A model generated the notes under the pieces. That model did no database searches. It was not told where the DNA came from and was given only the letters and a program-made list of their open reading frames with translations. From contig JAFAZK010000219.1 in assembly GCA_019239825.1 (NCBI GenBank), positions 1-54,125 on the forward strand: a DNA stretch of 54,125 bases, written 5' to 3'. This document shows positions 17,009-25,754 of this stretch, in pieces. Position 1 is the stretch's first letter. Each line of letters begins with the position of its first letter. This DNA comes from Verrucomicrobiota bacterium. GTDB lineage: Bacteria; Verrucomicrobiota; Verrucomicrobiia; Chthoniobacterales; JAFAMB01. Both the position numbers and the translations under genes were made by a program.

Positions 17009-17581
17009 CTAACTGCTTCGAAATCGACGGTTCCTAGTGAACGATACCGATCGACTAGAGAAACTCCTTCCAGCGCCAGTTCTACCACTGTGAACCGATC
17101 TCGCTACAAAAGAGTACCCATCCACCGTCTGAGCTGAGATTTGCTTGCCCGATAGAACTTTAGCCAGCGTCCAATGTCTTCCTGCTCTCCGTTCTTTCCC
17201 AATAAATGCTTCGGCCGCAGCCAATCTCCGCAGTAGATCGGGCAGCAGTGCACGCGTTTCTGCTTGTCCTTTCAATTCTGATGGCAAGCTCATCCAAAGA
17301 ACAGCCAGCCGGGCGTATACAGGTTCTGCTTCAGAATACTTACCTAGTTCGTAATAGACATCACCTAGGAGGCGGGCCCACCTCCATAACCAGGCTACCT
17401 CTTCCCGCGTGCCTTCTTTTAGGCGCGTAGAAGTCAGCCAATAGCTGAATTTTCGGCGCGTACCGCGGTATCCACAAATCTCCAGCGCAAGCCAACAGAC
17501 CCGCTCTGCGCTTGAGTATTTACCAGCGGCGAGTTCCGCCGCGTACACCCTTCGCAGCTCGATGAGCTTCGTGTTTTCCAT
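17009..17581 (-). CDS. small TPR-like protein of unknown function
   Basis: The 190-residue protein has helical-hairpin patterns typical of TPRs (YAAELAAGKYSSAERVCWLALEI near 14-36 and LGDVYYELGKYSEAEPVYARLAVLW near 72-96). A third helical stretch rich in Arg follows, and the tail is basic and Ser-rich (SGRTGAGRSFSSRSVSFTRNRR). A good ribosome site, GAGGAGA, lies 8 bases before the ATG at 17581, supporting a real gene. There is no signal peptide or membrane segment. It is unusually Trp-rich. It is convergent with dnaE2 and divergent from nothing obvious. I do not recognise a family. Confidence 0.65.
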   Translation of the reverse strand: MENTKLIELRRVYAAELAAGKYSSAERVCWLALEICGYRGTRRKFSYWLTSTRLKEGTREEVAWLWRWARLLGDVYYELGKYSEAEPVYARLAVLWMSLPSELKGQAETRALLPDLLRRLAAAEAFIGKERRAGRHWTLAKVLSGKQISAQTVDGYSFVARSVHSGRTGAGRSFSSRSVSFTRNRRFRSS

Positions 17582-17849
17582 CTTGGATCTCCTCTAAAAT
17601 GCACTTATGGCACGTAAGCTCGCTTGTTAGCGTTCACACAATAGAGATGACGTTCCTACGCAAATATACTTGCTGACAGCTACTAATAGCGGATTCAGCA
17701 GCCGAAGAGAAGGACCGATTTTCCAAATGCGCAAAATCGGTTCTACGGATTCTACAATCGATACAGGAGATATATTTATTATCGAATGTAGGGAAAATAT
17801 ATCCTATATGTTCCCAGCCATAAACGCCGGGAGGCGGCCAGCTGTCACA
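17582..17849. other. AT-rich spacer with a small palindrome, no gene seen
   Basis: The stretch between gabD and the small TPR gene is more AT-rich than its surroundings. GATATATTT (17769-17777) and AAATATATC (17795-17803) form a 9-base inverted repeat. It might be part of the promoter region of the small TPR gene or an operator. No open frame with coding character is present. Confidence 0.4.
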
Positions 17850-19313
17850 TTACGACTCTATCCCAGCCAGACAGATGTACTTGATGGTCATGTAGTCATC
17901 TAGGCCATACTTAGAGCCTTCCCGGCCGTACCCAGACTCTTTCATCCCGCCGAAAGGCGCCATCACGTTCGAAATCAGACCGGTGTTAACGCCGACCAAG
18001 CCAAAATCCAGAGCCTCGGCGACTCGCCAGATTCGACCGATGTCGCGACCGTAGAAATAGCTCGCCAAGCCGTACGGAGTGCTATTGGCCAATTCGACAG
18101 CCTCGCTGTCGTCTTCAAATGAATAGAGAGGAGACACTGGGCCGAAGATCTCTTCCTGGAAAAAGCGCATTTTCGGCGTTGCCTTGGTGATCACGGTCGG
18201 CTCGAAAAAGAGGTGACCTAACGAGTGAGGCCGGCCGCCGACGGTGACCTCGGCGCCTTTCTCGGTCGCATCCGCGATAAAAGACCGCGTCTTATCTACT
18301 GCTTCTTGGCTGATTAGAGGACCGATGTCGACACCGGGCTCGAATCCGCTGCCCACCTTCAAGCGCGCCACCTGTTTCGAAAATTTATCCGTAAACTCAT
18401 CGAACAATTGGCTGTGGATGAGAAAACGGTTCGTGCAGATACAGGTTTGACCGGCGTTCCGGTATTTAGCCGCGATCGCTCCCTGTACCGCTTTGTCTAC
18501 GTCCGCGTCCGCGAAGACGATAAAAGGCGCATTGCCGCCGAGCTCCATTGTAACCTTCTTCAAGGTATCGGCGCTTTGTTTTACGATTAGCTTCCCAACC
18601 GGAGTCGACCCGGTAAAACTCACTTTGCGGACACCCGGGTTACCGGTCAGCTCTTTACCGATAGCAACCTCATCCCCGGTCAGAACATTCACCGTTCCCG
18701 GGGGAAATCCGGCTTCTTCTGCTAGCGCTGCCAGAGCTAAAGCGCTTAGGGGAGTTTCTGTAGCCGGCTTAATTACGATGGTGCATCCGGCCGCGAGTGC
18801 GGGTCCCGCTTTTCGGGTAATCATGGCCAACGGGAAATTCCATGGCGTAATCGCCGCGCACACTCCCACGCCTTGCTTAATCACCACAATCCGCTGATCC
18901 GGATTCGCATTGGGAATCACGTCGCCATAGATGCGCTTAGCCTCTTCCGCGAACCACTCGATATAAGCGGCGGCATAAGCAGCCTCTCCTTCCGCTTCTT
19001 TCAAGGGTTTACCGCTCTCCGCGGTCGTCAACTTGGCTAAGTCGCCGGCGTTAGCCGTCATTAAATCGAACCATTTTCGCAGCAACGCCGAGCGCTGAAC
19101 CGGAGTCTTCGCCTTCCAGGCGGGCAGCGCTTGATGAGCTTGATCGATTGCCTGTTTGGTCTCTTCGGTTCCAAAGAAAGGAACGCTGCCGATGCGTTCC
19201 CCGGTAGCCTTGTCTTCGACATCGACCGCTTTATCTCCTTTGACCCAACGGCCACCGACAAAGCATTGTTCTCGGAGTAGATCCGGCCTCTTTAAAGTTT
19301 CGATAGGATTCAT
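17850..19313 (-). CDS. gabD: NAD(P)-dependent succinate-semialdehyde dehydrogenase
   Basis: This aldehyde dehydrogenase oxidises succinate semialdehyde to succinate at the end of the GABA shunt. The catalytic Cys291 (NAGQTCICTNRF) and general base Glu257 (MELGGNAPF) are present. Cys293 two residues later is a pattern known from redox-sensitive SSADHs. TPWNFPLAMITRKAGPALAA and SGYGREGSKYGLDDYMTIKY match GabD closely. I set the start at 19313 (MNPIETLKRPDLL); the frame is open to 19403 and starts at 19337 or 19403 cannot be excluded, as none has a clear ribosome site. Length from 19313 is 487 residues, the normal size. No gabT is adjacent. Confidence 0.92.
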   Translation of the reverse strand: MNPIETLKRPDLLREQCFVGGRWVKGDKAVDVEDKATGERIGSVPFFGTEETKQAIDQAHQALPAWKAKTPVQRSALLRKWFDLMTANAGDLAKLTTAESGKPLKEAEGEAAYAAAYIEWFAEEAKRIYGDVIPNANPDQRIVVIKQGVGVCAAITPWNFPLAMITRKAGPALAAGCTIVIKPATETPLSALALAALAEEAGFPPGTVNVLTGDEVAIGKELTGNPGVRKVSFTGSTPVGKLIVKQSADTLKKVTMELGGNAPFIVFADADVDKAVQGAIAAKYRNAGQTCICTNRFLIHSQLFDEFTDKFSKQVARLKVGSGFEPGVDIGPLISQEAVDKTRSFIADATEKGAEVTVGGRPHSLGHLFFEPTVITKATPKMRFFQEEIFGPVSPLYSFEDDSEAVELANSTPYGLASYFYGRDIGRIWRVAEALDFGLVGVNTGLISNVMAPFGGMKESGYGREGSKYGLDDYMTIKYICLAGIES

Positions 19314-19415
19314 AGCAAAGGTCTTTTTACCCCCCATATTATTCAAAGGCCGATTGGTTCGACACGCAATTGACTTTCCACCGTTCTGAAGTTGGTTGCT
19401 CATCCCACAGAGTTT

Positions 19416-19496
19416 CAGGTTATAGGTTTTAAGTTGTGTCTCACGTGGCGCTGAACGCCTGAACCTGGAACCTAGAACTTAAAACCTACAACCTGG
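19416..19496. repeat. inverted repeat of AACTTAAAACCT words
   Basis: AGGTTATAGGTTTTAAGTT (about 19417-19434) pairs imperfectly with AACTTAAAACCTACAACCT (19476-19494). The words in between (CCTGAACCTGGAACCTAG) are variations on the same theme. Related words recur at about 45165-45205. The repeat lies in the divergent gab/mrp promoter region. Confidence 0.6.
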
Positions 19497-19517
19497 AACC
19501 AAATAGGGGGTTGCTGA

Positions 19518-20579
19518 ATGTCTGTTCTCACTGAGTCCACCATCATTGATCGATTGAAATCGGTTAAATTTCCTGGTTATAGCCGGGATATCGTCAGTTT
19601 CGGCCTGGTGAAAGAGGTCAAGCTATCCGGAGGCGATGTTCTGGTGAGGCTGGCGGTCGCGACCAGTAACCCCTCCATTCCGGAAACCATTAAACGCGAG
19701 GCCGAAAATGCGGTGAGCACGACTCCCGGTGTAACCTCGGCTCGGGTTATCATCGATATCTCAAATCCGCCTGATACCGGCAAAGGCACCGCCGGGTCGG
19801 CAGTAACCGGAATAACCGGCGTTAAACACGTCATCGCGGTGGCTAGCGGAAAAGGTGGCGTGGGAAAATCCACTGTCGCCGCCAATCTGGTGGCGGCGCT
19901 GCAACAGCGAGGACTAAAAGCGGGTCTCTGCGACTGCGATATTTATGGTCCCAGCATTTCTTTAATGTTCGGAGCCACCCAGGAGCAACCCATGGCGACT
20001 TCCGATAACACCATCCTGCCAATCGAACGATATGGCATCAAATTGATATCGATGGGATCCCTGCTGGATGACACTTCGCCTGCGATTTTGCGTGGGCCGA
20101 TGGTCACGCGAGCAACTCAACAGTTTTTGCGCCAAGTTGACTGGTCAGGCTTAGACTATCTGATTCTTGATCTGCCCCCAGGTACGGGCGACATCCAACT
20201 AACAATCGTCCAAACGGTTGCGCTTTCCGGTGCCGTGATCGTCACCACCCCTCAGGAAGTTGCCTTAATCGATGCGCGCAAGGCCAGCGCAATGTTTGCA
20301 AAAGTGAATGTTCCCGTGCTTGGCCTCGTCGAAAATATGAGCTTTTTCATCTCTCCGAGTGATGGCAAACGATACGAGATTTTTGGTTCGGGCGGCGGCA
20401 AACGTGAAGCTGCGCGTCTACGCGTTCCGTTGCTGGGTGAAGTCCCGATCGATATGGCCACTCGGGAAGCGGGAGACCGGGGTATGCCGGTGGTTTTGGA
20501 AGACCCAAAAAGCGCTGTTTCTTCTATCTTTCTTTCTATTGCCGACCAACTACACCGGGCTGTGCAGAACGTAACCTGA
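19518..20579 (+). CDS. apbC: Mrp/ApbC family iron-sulfur carrier-like P-loop ATPase
   Basis: The 353-residue protein joins an N-terminal MIP18/DUF59 domain (about residues 5-85) to a MinD/ParA-type ATPase. The deviant Walker A is GKGGVGKST (111-119); ILDLPPGTGDIQL is the family's switch region. Mrp/ApbC proteins carry or load iron-sulfur clusters in the cytoplasm. The C-terminal CxxC cluster motif expected after ENMSFF is missing: the sequence runs ISPSDGKRYEIFGSGGG. Two cysteines occur instead in CDCDIYGPS (138 and 140), where LDADIYGPS is usual. The gene is divergent from gabD, and a stem-loop follows its stop. The family is clear, but cluster binding by the classical site is doubtful. Confidence 0.9.
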   Translation: MSVLTESTIIDRLKSVKFPGYSRDIVSFGLVKEVKLSGGDVLVRLAVATSNPSIPETIKREAENAVSTTPGVTSARVIIDISNPPDTGKGTAGSAVTGITGVKHVIAVASGKGGVGKSTVAANLVAALQQRGLKAGLCDCDIYGPSISLMFGATQEQPMATSDNTILPIERYGIKLISMGSLLDDTSPAILRGPMVTRATQQFLRQVDWSGLDYLILDLPPGTGDIQLTIVQTVALSGAVIVTTPQEVALIDARKASAMFAKVNVPVLGLVENMSFFISPSDGKRYEIFGSGGGKREAARLRVPLLGEVPIDMATREAGDRGMPVVLEDPKSAVSSIFLSIADQLHRAVQNVT

Positions 20580-20580
20580 A

Positions 20581-20604
20581 TTTGTTCGGTGTCCGAACAA
20601 AATT
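20581..20604 (+). terminator. stem-loop, probable weak terminator of the mrp gene
   Basis: TTTGTTCGG (20581-20589) and CCGAACAAA (20593-20601) form a perfect 9-base stem with a TGT loop directly after the stop, then ATTT. The T run is short. The TGTTC and GAACA halves are seven bases apart, so this does not fit the LexA box spacing seen at imuA. Confidence 0.55.
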
Positions 20605-20662
20605 TCGGTTTTGATTTGACTCCTAAAGAAAATTGTCGACACACTGCGGAATCACCAAATCG

Positions 20663-20875
20663 ATGGAACCCCCGAAAGAAGACGCCTCCGAGCTGGTTAA
20701 AAATTCAGTCTTGTATAAGGAGTTCTTGGCCGAGCGCGAAGAGATTCTGAGGCACAAATGGATTGAAAGCGAGAAAGCCGGATACGATATCGGCTTCGAG
20801 AGGGCCTTGCTAGACTGGATTGTTAAGCACCGCTCCGCTTGGCGCGAGCGACGTCAGCGCGCCACTAAAGCGTAG
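20663..20875 (+). CDS. small conserved-looking hypothetical protein
   Basis: The ATG at 20663 gives 70 residues (MEPPKEDASELVKNSVLYKE, continuing EFLAEREEILRHKW). The frame is open from an ATG at 20633, but the first ten residues look non-coding. The protein is charged and helical, with the regular pattern REEILRHKWIESEKAGYDIGFERALLD-like in its middle and a basic tail. There is no signal peptide, metal motif or membrane segment. It precedes the pyr operon by 68 bases on the same strand, but the PyrR site lies between them, so it is probably regulated separately. I do not recognise a function. Confidence 0.6.
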   Translation: MEPPKEDASELVKNSVLYKEFLAEREEILRHKWIESEKAGYDIGFERALLDWIVKHRSAWRERRQRATKA

Positions 20876-20905
20876 CCTTTTTTAGATCGTCAGGTAGAAT
20901 AGGCA

Positions 20906-20938
20906 ACCTTTAAGGCGATCCAGTGAGGTCGCCAAGGT
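20906..20938 (+). promoter_or_regulatory. PyrR-binding RNA hairpin covering the pyrR ribosome binding site
   Basis: GATC and GGTC (20917-20920 and 20927-20930) close a CAGTGA hexaloop (20921-20926), which fits the PyrR target ARUC-CNGNGA-GGYU. The upper stem extends to GGCGA/TCGCC (20914-20918/20929-20933). Below a three-base bulge (TAA), ACCTT (20906-20910) pairs with AAGGT (20934-20938). AAGG is the Shine-Dalgarno of pyrR (ATG at 20944). PyrR with UMP bound to this hairpin would hide the ribosome site. No terminator lies between hairpin and gene, so translational rather than transcriptional control is likely. Confidence 0.85.
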
Positions 20939-20943
20939 GAATT

Positions 20944-21483
20944 ATGTCGAGTTCCGTGTTGATCCTGGACGAGAACGAGGTCGCTCGTTCCCTTCGCCGG
21001 ATTGCTCATGAAATACTAGAGCATAACCCTCGCCCGGAGAACTGCTTAGTTGCCGGAATCCCACAACGAGGCGTTGCCCTTGCTCAACGTATCGCCCAAC
21101 TGATCGGCCAAATCGAAGGTACGGCTCCCGAAACCGGGATCGTGGACATTTCGATGCACCGAGACGACTTAAGCCTGCGTCCCCGGCTGCCCAGCGTCCA
21201 GGAAACCAAACTGCCGCTTCTTCTGGAAGGGTTAACCTTGGTTCTGGTTGACGATGTATTGTTTACTGGTCGGACCTGTCGCGCTGCCATGGACGCGATC
21301 AGTTCGTTCGGACGTCCGGCCCGAATTCAGTATGCCGTCTTAATCGACCGCGGTCATCGCGAACTTCCGATCAGGCCGGACTACGTCGGTAAGAGTCTTC
21401 CAACCTCCCGCTCTGAGTTGGTCAAAGTCCGTCTAAAAGAAGTCGATCACGAAGTCGATTCCGTCCGCGTCGAGAAACCATGA
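20944..21483 (+). CDS. pyrR: pyrimidine operon regulator / uracil phosphoribosyltransferase PyrR
   Basis: PyrR binds pyr mRNA when UMP is high and also has uracil phosphoribosyltransferase activity. The 179-residue protein has the phosphoribosyltransferase fold, with the PRPP loop [12 protein letters not shown] at 100-111 and the family blocks [16 protein letters not shown] and DISMHRDD. The leader carries its own target hairpin (20906-20938), so autoregulation is likely. The stop overlaps the pyrB start (ATGA), making pyrR-pyrB-pyrC one coupled operon. Confidence 0.95.
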   Translation: MSSSVLILDENEVARSLRRIAHEILEHNPRPENCLVAGIPQRGVALAQRIAQLIGQIEGTAPETGIVDISMHRDDLSLRPRLPSVQETKLPLLLEGLTLVLVDDVLFTGRTCRAAMDAISSFGRPARIQYAVLIDRGHRELPIRPDYVGKSLPTSRSELVKVRLKEVDHEVDSVRVEKP

Positions 21484-22445
21484 AAACAGCCGAGCCGACA
21501 TTGGATGCCGGGGAAAATTGGATCCGCAAAGATCTCCTGAGTATCCGAGAGCTGGCTCCTCCGGAGATTAATAACATCCTCGATTCCGCCGGAGCCTTTA
21601 AGACCGTGGGCGCTCGAGACATCAAGAAGGTCCCGGCCTTACGGGGTAAGACACTGGTTAATTTTTTTGTCGAACCGAGCACGCGAACGCGGACCTCGTT
21701 TGAACTCGCGGCATTCAGATTGAGCGCCGATGTCGTCAATATCTCGGCGACCAGTTCCAGCCTGCAAAAGGGTGAATCACTCAAAGACACCGCGCTCAAT
21801 CTTGAAGCCTTGCATACCGATATTATCGTCTTGCGACATAGCGCAGCCGGGGCTTCGAAGTTCTTAGCGGAACGACTCACCGCGAGTGTGATTAACGCAG
21901 GCGACGGTGCTCACGAGCATCCGACTCAAGCCTTACTCGATGTATTCACGATCCGGGAAAGACTGGGACGGATTGATGGTTTAAAAGTTGCCATTGTTGG
22001 TGACATCCTTTTCAGCCGGGTGGCTCGCTCGAATATCTGGGCGTTGAAAAAGCTCGGCGCAAATGTGTTCCTGGTCGGACCAAGCACGCTGGTGCCCCGC
22101 AGCTTCGAATCGATGGGCGTTACGGTGGTTAGAAGTCTGGACGAAATCCTTGAGGAGCTCGATGTCATAAACCTGCTCCGGATCCAGCACGAACGGCAGC
22201 GTAAAGAGTATTTCCCCAGTCTGAACGAGTATGTCCGCTTCTTTGGCCTGACGAAGGAACGAGCGCAGCGCCTGAAACCCCATTGTTTGATAATGCATCC
22301 AGGGCCGATCAATCGGGGCGTCGAAATCGATAGCGATCTGGCCGACGGACCCCAAAGCGTGATCCTTGATCAGGTCGCTAACGGACTCGCTGTGCGGATG
22401 GCAGTTCTCTATCTCTGCTCAACGGCGGCAAGAAAACAGCGATGA
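21480..22445 (+). CDS. pyrB: aspartate carbamoyltransferase catalytic subunit PyrB
   Basis: PyrB joins carbamoyl phosphate and aspartate to N-carbamoylaspartate, the first committed pyrimidine step. The 321-residue protein carries the carbamoyl-phosphate site [11 protein letters not shown] (65-75), [13 protein letters not shown] and the aspartate-loop segment [21 protein letters not shown] near the C-terminus is diagnostic. No PyrI regulatory chain is encoded nearby; feedback by PyrR on the mRNA may replace allosteric control. The gene overlaps both neighbours by 4 bases. Dodecameric association with dihydroorotase, as in Aquifex, is possible given the pyrB-pyrC coupling but not shown. Confidence 0.96.
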   Translation: MKTAEPTLDAGENWIRKDLLSIRELAPPEINNILDSAGAFKTVGARDIKKVPALRGKTLVNFFVEPSTRTRTSFELAAFRLSADVVNISATSSSLQKGESLKDTALNLEALHTDIIVLRHSAAGASKFLAERLTASVINAGDGAHEHPTQALLDVFTIRERLGRIDGLKVAIVGDILFSRVARSNIWALKKLGANVFLVGPSTLVPRSFESMGVTVVRSLDEILEELDVINLLRIQHERQRKEYFPSLNEYVRFFGLTKERAQRLKPHCLIMHPGPINRGVEIDSDLADGPQSVILDQVANGLAVRMAVLYLCSTAARKQR

Positions 22446-23713
22446 ACAATCTCACGATTCGAGGCGGCCATGTGATCGATCCGGCCAGCGGCCGAAATGA
22501 GATCGCGGATATTTATGTGGTCGATGGAAAGATCTCGGCGGAACCGCCGCCAGAAAATTCTCCGGTCATTTCAGCTGAGAATCTCGTGGTAGCTCCGGGC
22601 CTGATCGACATGCATGTCCACTTCCGCGAGCCGGGCCAGACCCACAAAGAAACCCTGGCCACCGGGAGCCAAGCCGCGGCCGCCGGCGGTTTTACTTCTG
22701 TCGTATGCATGCCGAACACAAGTCCGCCTACCGACGGCCCAAGCGGCGTGGCTTGGATTGTCGATCGGGCTCGCGATACCGCCCGCGTAAATGTTTATCC
22801 CACCGGCGCAATCACTCGTGACTTGGCCGGCCAAGAAATGGCCCCGATCGGATCGATGGTACAAGCCGGTATCGTGGCCATTACCGATGATGGTCACTGT
22901 GTCCAGAATCACGAGCTCATGCGCCGCGCCGTGGAATACGCCCGCATGTTCGATCTGGCAGTTCTGGATCATTGCCAGGACTACAATATGGTCGGCAACG
23001 GCGTTATGCATGAGGGATACTGGAGCACGGTCCTCGGGCTACCCGGTTGGCCGCGTGCAGGTGAAGAGATCATGGTGATGCGGAACATTCTTTTGGCGGA
23101 GCTCTGCGCGACACGAATTCATTGCCAGCATCTGAGCTCATCCGGCAGCGTCCGTTTGCTGCGCAATGCCCGCGGGAGAGGAATTCCTGTCACCGGCGAG
23201 CTCTGCCCGCATCATATTGCACTTACAGACGAAACCATCTGTTCGTTTGACTCCAGCTTTAAAATGAATCCGCCGCTGCGGACCCAAGAGGATATCGATG
23301 CCCTGATCGAAGGCGTCGCAGATGGAACGATCACCATCCTGGCCAGCGACCACGCCCCTCACGCTGGTTTCGAGAAAGAGGTCGAGTTCGATCAGGCGCC
23401 GTTCGGGATTACTGGCCTCGAGACCGAGCTCGCTATCTTCCTGACCATTCTGCTTCATCGGGAAAAGGCGATCTCGCTAGAACAGCTAATCGCCATGTAC
23501 ACCGTCAACCCCGCCTATCTCCTCAGGATCAGGAAGGGAACACTTGGAGTCGGCGCCGACGGCGATATCACGTTGATCGATCCGGACCGGGAGTGGACCT
23601 ATAGAAAAGAAGAGTCTCTATCCCGCTCTCGCAACACCCCGTTTGAAGGCTGGAATCTGAAGGGACGAGCCGTTCGGACAATCGTCGCCGGCGAAACGGT
23701 GTGGGCGCTGTAG
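22442..23713 (+). CDS. pyrC: dihydroorotase PyrC (class I)
   Basis: This enzyme cyclises N-carbamoylaspartate to dihydroorotate. The 423-residue amidohydrolase shows the metal motif [10 protein letters not shown] (His58, His60), the class I aspartate in AITDDGHCV, ligand histidines in DHCQD and HCQHLS, and the catalytic Asp303 in ASDHAPH. An inactive PyrC-like partner would have lost these, so this copy should be active. It is translationally coupled to pyrB. A family A palindrome begins 24 bases after the stop and may serve as the transcript end. Confidence 0.95.
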   Translation: MNNLTIRGGHVIDPASGRNEIADIYVVDGKISAEPPPENSPVISAENLVVAPGLIDMHVHFREPGQTHKETLATGSQAAAAGGFTSVVCMPNTSPPTDGPSGVAWIVDRARDTARVNVYPTGAITRDLAGQEMAPIGSMVQAGIVAITDDGHCVQNHELMRRAVEYARMFDLAVLDHCQDYNMVGNGVMHEGYWSTVLGLPGWPRAGEEIMVMRNILLAELCATRIHCQHLSSSGSVRLLRNARGRGIPVTGELCPHHIALTDETICSFDSSFKMNPPLRTQEDIDALIEGVADGTITILASDHAPHAGFEKEVEFDQAPFGITGLETELAIFLTILLHREKAISLEQLIAMYTVNPAYLLRIRKGTLGVGADGDITLIDPDREWTYRKEESLSRSRNTPFEGWNLKGRAVRTIVAGETVWAL

Positions 23714-23737
23714 AGGCGTGTCGGCGTCGAGATTGTT

Positions 23738-23948
23738 GGTGGGGCGAGGCTCCCGAAAGGCCTGAACCAGTTCGCGGAGTACCTGGTATTAACCTGAGAA
23801 AGAATATTGCTAGACTGCACGCGCGCCGAGCCGTGATCCAGCGCTGGGCCACGGCTCGGCGCGTCGATAGGCGTCACCCATCAGGTCACTTGGGGTGCGC
23901 CGATTTCCCTGCTGAACTATTGCGACCGTTCGGGAGCCTCGCCCCACC
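23738..23948. repeat. family A long palindrome, copy 3
   Basis: The outer arms are GGTGGGGCGAGGCTCCCGAA (from 23738) and TTCGGGAGCCTCGCCCCACC (to 23948). The core stem GCGCCGAGCCGTG (23821) pairs with CACGGCTCGGCGC (to 23860). The sequence just inside the 3' outer arm (GACCG) no longer pairs perfectly with AAAGG, so this copy has drifted slightly. It separates pyrC from the AraC-type regulator, where no other feature is visible. Confidence 0.85.
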
Positions 23949-23999
23949 AAGCTCCACGTCCGATTTGCGGCCCGCAAACTGCTTGTTATCGTTGATACC

Positions 24000-24923
24000 G
24001 TGGCAATAAGCGAAGCTCCTAGAGTCGCTGCGGCTACGGCCTCCGGCGATAGTCGAAACGTCGAGATCATGGCCACGAGCGTCGGCCGCGCTTGGAAAGA
24101 TTTGCAGGTGGAAACGATCAACCTTCCTGCCATCCAAAAAGGGACGATTATGTCCGAGACGAAGGAGGTTCAGATCGTCTTGATTCTGGCGGGCGAAGCT
24201 CAATTCGAAGAACGCGAGATCGGCGGGCGCTGGCTTACTACCAGGATCGCAAAAGGAGACTTCTTTCTCACTGCACCAGGGCCGCTCTACGAGATGCGAT
24301 GGAAGGTAACCGGACCTCTCCCTTACCAAGCGATGGTGGTGTCCTTAGGGCTTCCCGTGTTCGAGCGCGCTATGAAAGATGTATTCGGTAAGGACGCCGA
24401 GGCGGTGAGCTTACGTGATATCTCCGGGTTTCAAGACCCTTTCATGGAGAGCTTAATGGAGCGGCTTTTGGTGGAGCTCCGCCTGGGGCACCAGGCCAGC
24501 CCTTGCTTCGTCCAAGGCGCCGCCCAGGCTTTAGCCGTTCACTTGGCTCGTAACTACACCTTCGTTTCAGGCCAGATGCAGGATCAACGCAAAGGCTGGG
24601 GTTTGCCAGGATTCACCCTTCGCCGGATATCCGATTTGATGGCGAGTAATCTGGCAGACGATTTCTCTCTGGCTCGCCTGGCTCGCGAAGCCGAAATGAG
24701 CGAATTCCATTTTAGCCGCATGTTCAAACGGACCACCGGGCGCTCCCCTTCCCAATTTTTCATCAGCCTGAAAATGGAAAGAGCGAGGGCCCTATTACGT
24801 CAGACTCGGAAAAGCGTCATCGAGATCGGTCTCGAGCTGGGCTACACGAGCCCCAGTCACTTCGCGCAGGTGTTTCGGAGAGAGACCGGTTCAACACCGG
24901 GCGCTTATCGGCGGCAAGCCTAA
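24000..24923 (+). CDS. AraC family transcriptional regulator
   Basis: The C-terminal 100 residues form the double helix-turn-helix of AraC proteins: LARLAREAEMSEFHFSRMFK for the first, and the diagnostic VIEIGLELGYTSPSHFAQVF and TPGAYRR for the second. The N-terminal half looks like a cupin-type sensor domain (LILAGEAQFEEREIGGRW; GDFFLTAPG). The open frame starts with GTG at 24000; ATG codons at 24069 or 24150 are possible starts, and 24069 (MATSVGRAWKDLQ) is plausible. The effector and targets are unknown; no transporter or enzyme is directly coupled to it. Confidence 0.88.
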   Translation: MAISEAPRVAAATASGDSRNVEIMATSVGRAWKDLQVETINLPAIQKGTIMSETKEVQIVLILAGEAQFEEREIGGRWLTTRIAKGDFFLTAPGPLYEMRWKVTGPLPYQAMVVSLGLPVFERAMKDVFGKDAEAVSLRDISGFQDPFMESLMERLLVELRLGHQASPCFVQGAAQALAVHLARNYTFVSGQMQDQRKGWGLPGFTLRRISDLMASNLADDFSLARLAREAEMSEFHFSRMFKRTTGRSPSQFFISLKMERARALLRQTRKSVIEIGLELGYTSPSHFAQVFRRETGSTPGAYRRQA

Positions 24924-25086
24924 TGGCATCTGGATATCTAGTACGCTTTGGATCGCGGGGATGTGCTCCAGAAACTCGGCCATCGCTCGAGGGTAAGAAT
25001 GACCAATGACAGATAACAAATGACCGATTACGGCATCGCTCCGGATTCCGCAACCGAAAGCTCGCGACTAACCACTTATTCCGCAC

Positions 25087-25476
25087 GTGAAAAAAAAGCC
25101 AAAAGATCGAATCGAAACAAGCGGGAGCGTGCCGCCTCTGTCTGGGCTAGCTCCGGCGCTCGAAAGTTTGGACATCCCGTTAGCTGAACACGTAACCCCA
25201 CCTCCGCCGAGCGCCAACCAACCGGTCTGGAAGATGGGCCGCGTTCTGCTCCGGCGCGAAACCGCGCATCGAGGCGGAAAGACGGTTGTGGTGGTCTATG
25301 GCTTCGCCACACACCTGCCACTCTCACAGATCGAGAAAGCGGCTAAGAAGCTGCGCGCCGCGTGCAGCACCGGTGGTACGGTGAAAGATCGGACCATCGA
25401 GATCCAAGGCGACCAGATCGCCAAGGTCCGGGAGACGCTTGAAGCCGAAGGCTTCACCGTCGGGGGTGTCAGATAA
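25087..25476 (+). CDS. SUI1/eIF1-like translation factor (YciH family)
   Basis: The C-terminal 80 residues match the SUI1 fold, with GKTVVVVYGF, LKKLRAAC-like helix (KKLRAACSTGGTVKD) and the signature IEIQGDQIAKVRETLEAEGF. The bacterial relative YciH takes part in start-site fidelity and stress translation. The N-terminal 48 residues are a Pro/Ser-rich extension with no structure I recognise. The start is a GTG at 25087 with a run of lysines (MKKKPKDR); a later start is possible. It has no operon partner in sight. Confidence 0.82.
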   Translation: MKKKPKDRIETSGSVPPLSGLAPALESLDIPLAEHVTPPPPSANQPVWKMGRVLLRRETAHRGGKTVVVVYGFATHLPLSQIEKAAKKLRAACSTGGTVKDRTIEIQGDQIAKVRETLEAEGFTVGGVR

Positions 25477-25754
25477 TCGCACCTGAGTCAAAACCCGGTC
25501 GAAGCCCCAGGCTGAGTCCTTCAGTCCCTTCGGGACAAATGCCCGGCTACCTGTCCACATTTTTGACTCCACTTCAACCGCCACCTTCGACGACGAAACC
25601 ACCTTGCAACCGGAGGCTGGTCTGACGATCGGGCAAAGTCGGAACTTTTGACGAAGGGCGAAGTTCGGGCATTTTTCGTGCTTGCCTTAAGGCACAGTGG
25701 GCGCTGATGTACCGATTCGCACCGGATAATACGCCCGATTAAGAAAAGAGACTT
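25477..25754. other. spacer upstream of glgP, no gene seen
   Basis: The spacer contains GTCCCTTCGGGAC, a 13-base palindrome near 25527, inside a segment (CAGTCCCTTCGGGACAAATG) that looks like a dispersed repeat word. Nothing coding is visible. AAGAAAAGAG shortly before the ATG at 25755 is the probable ribosome site of glgP. Confidence 0.4.

Noticed and set aside
20581..20601. TGTTC/GAACA inverted pair after the mrp gene considered as a LexA box
   Set aside because: The half-sites are seven bases apart, not four, and the location directly after a stop codon fits a terminator stem better.
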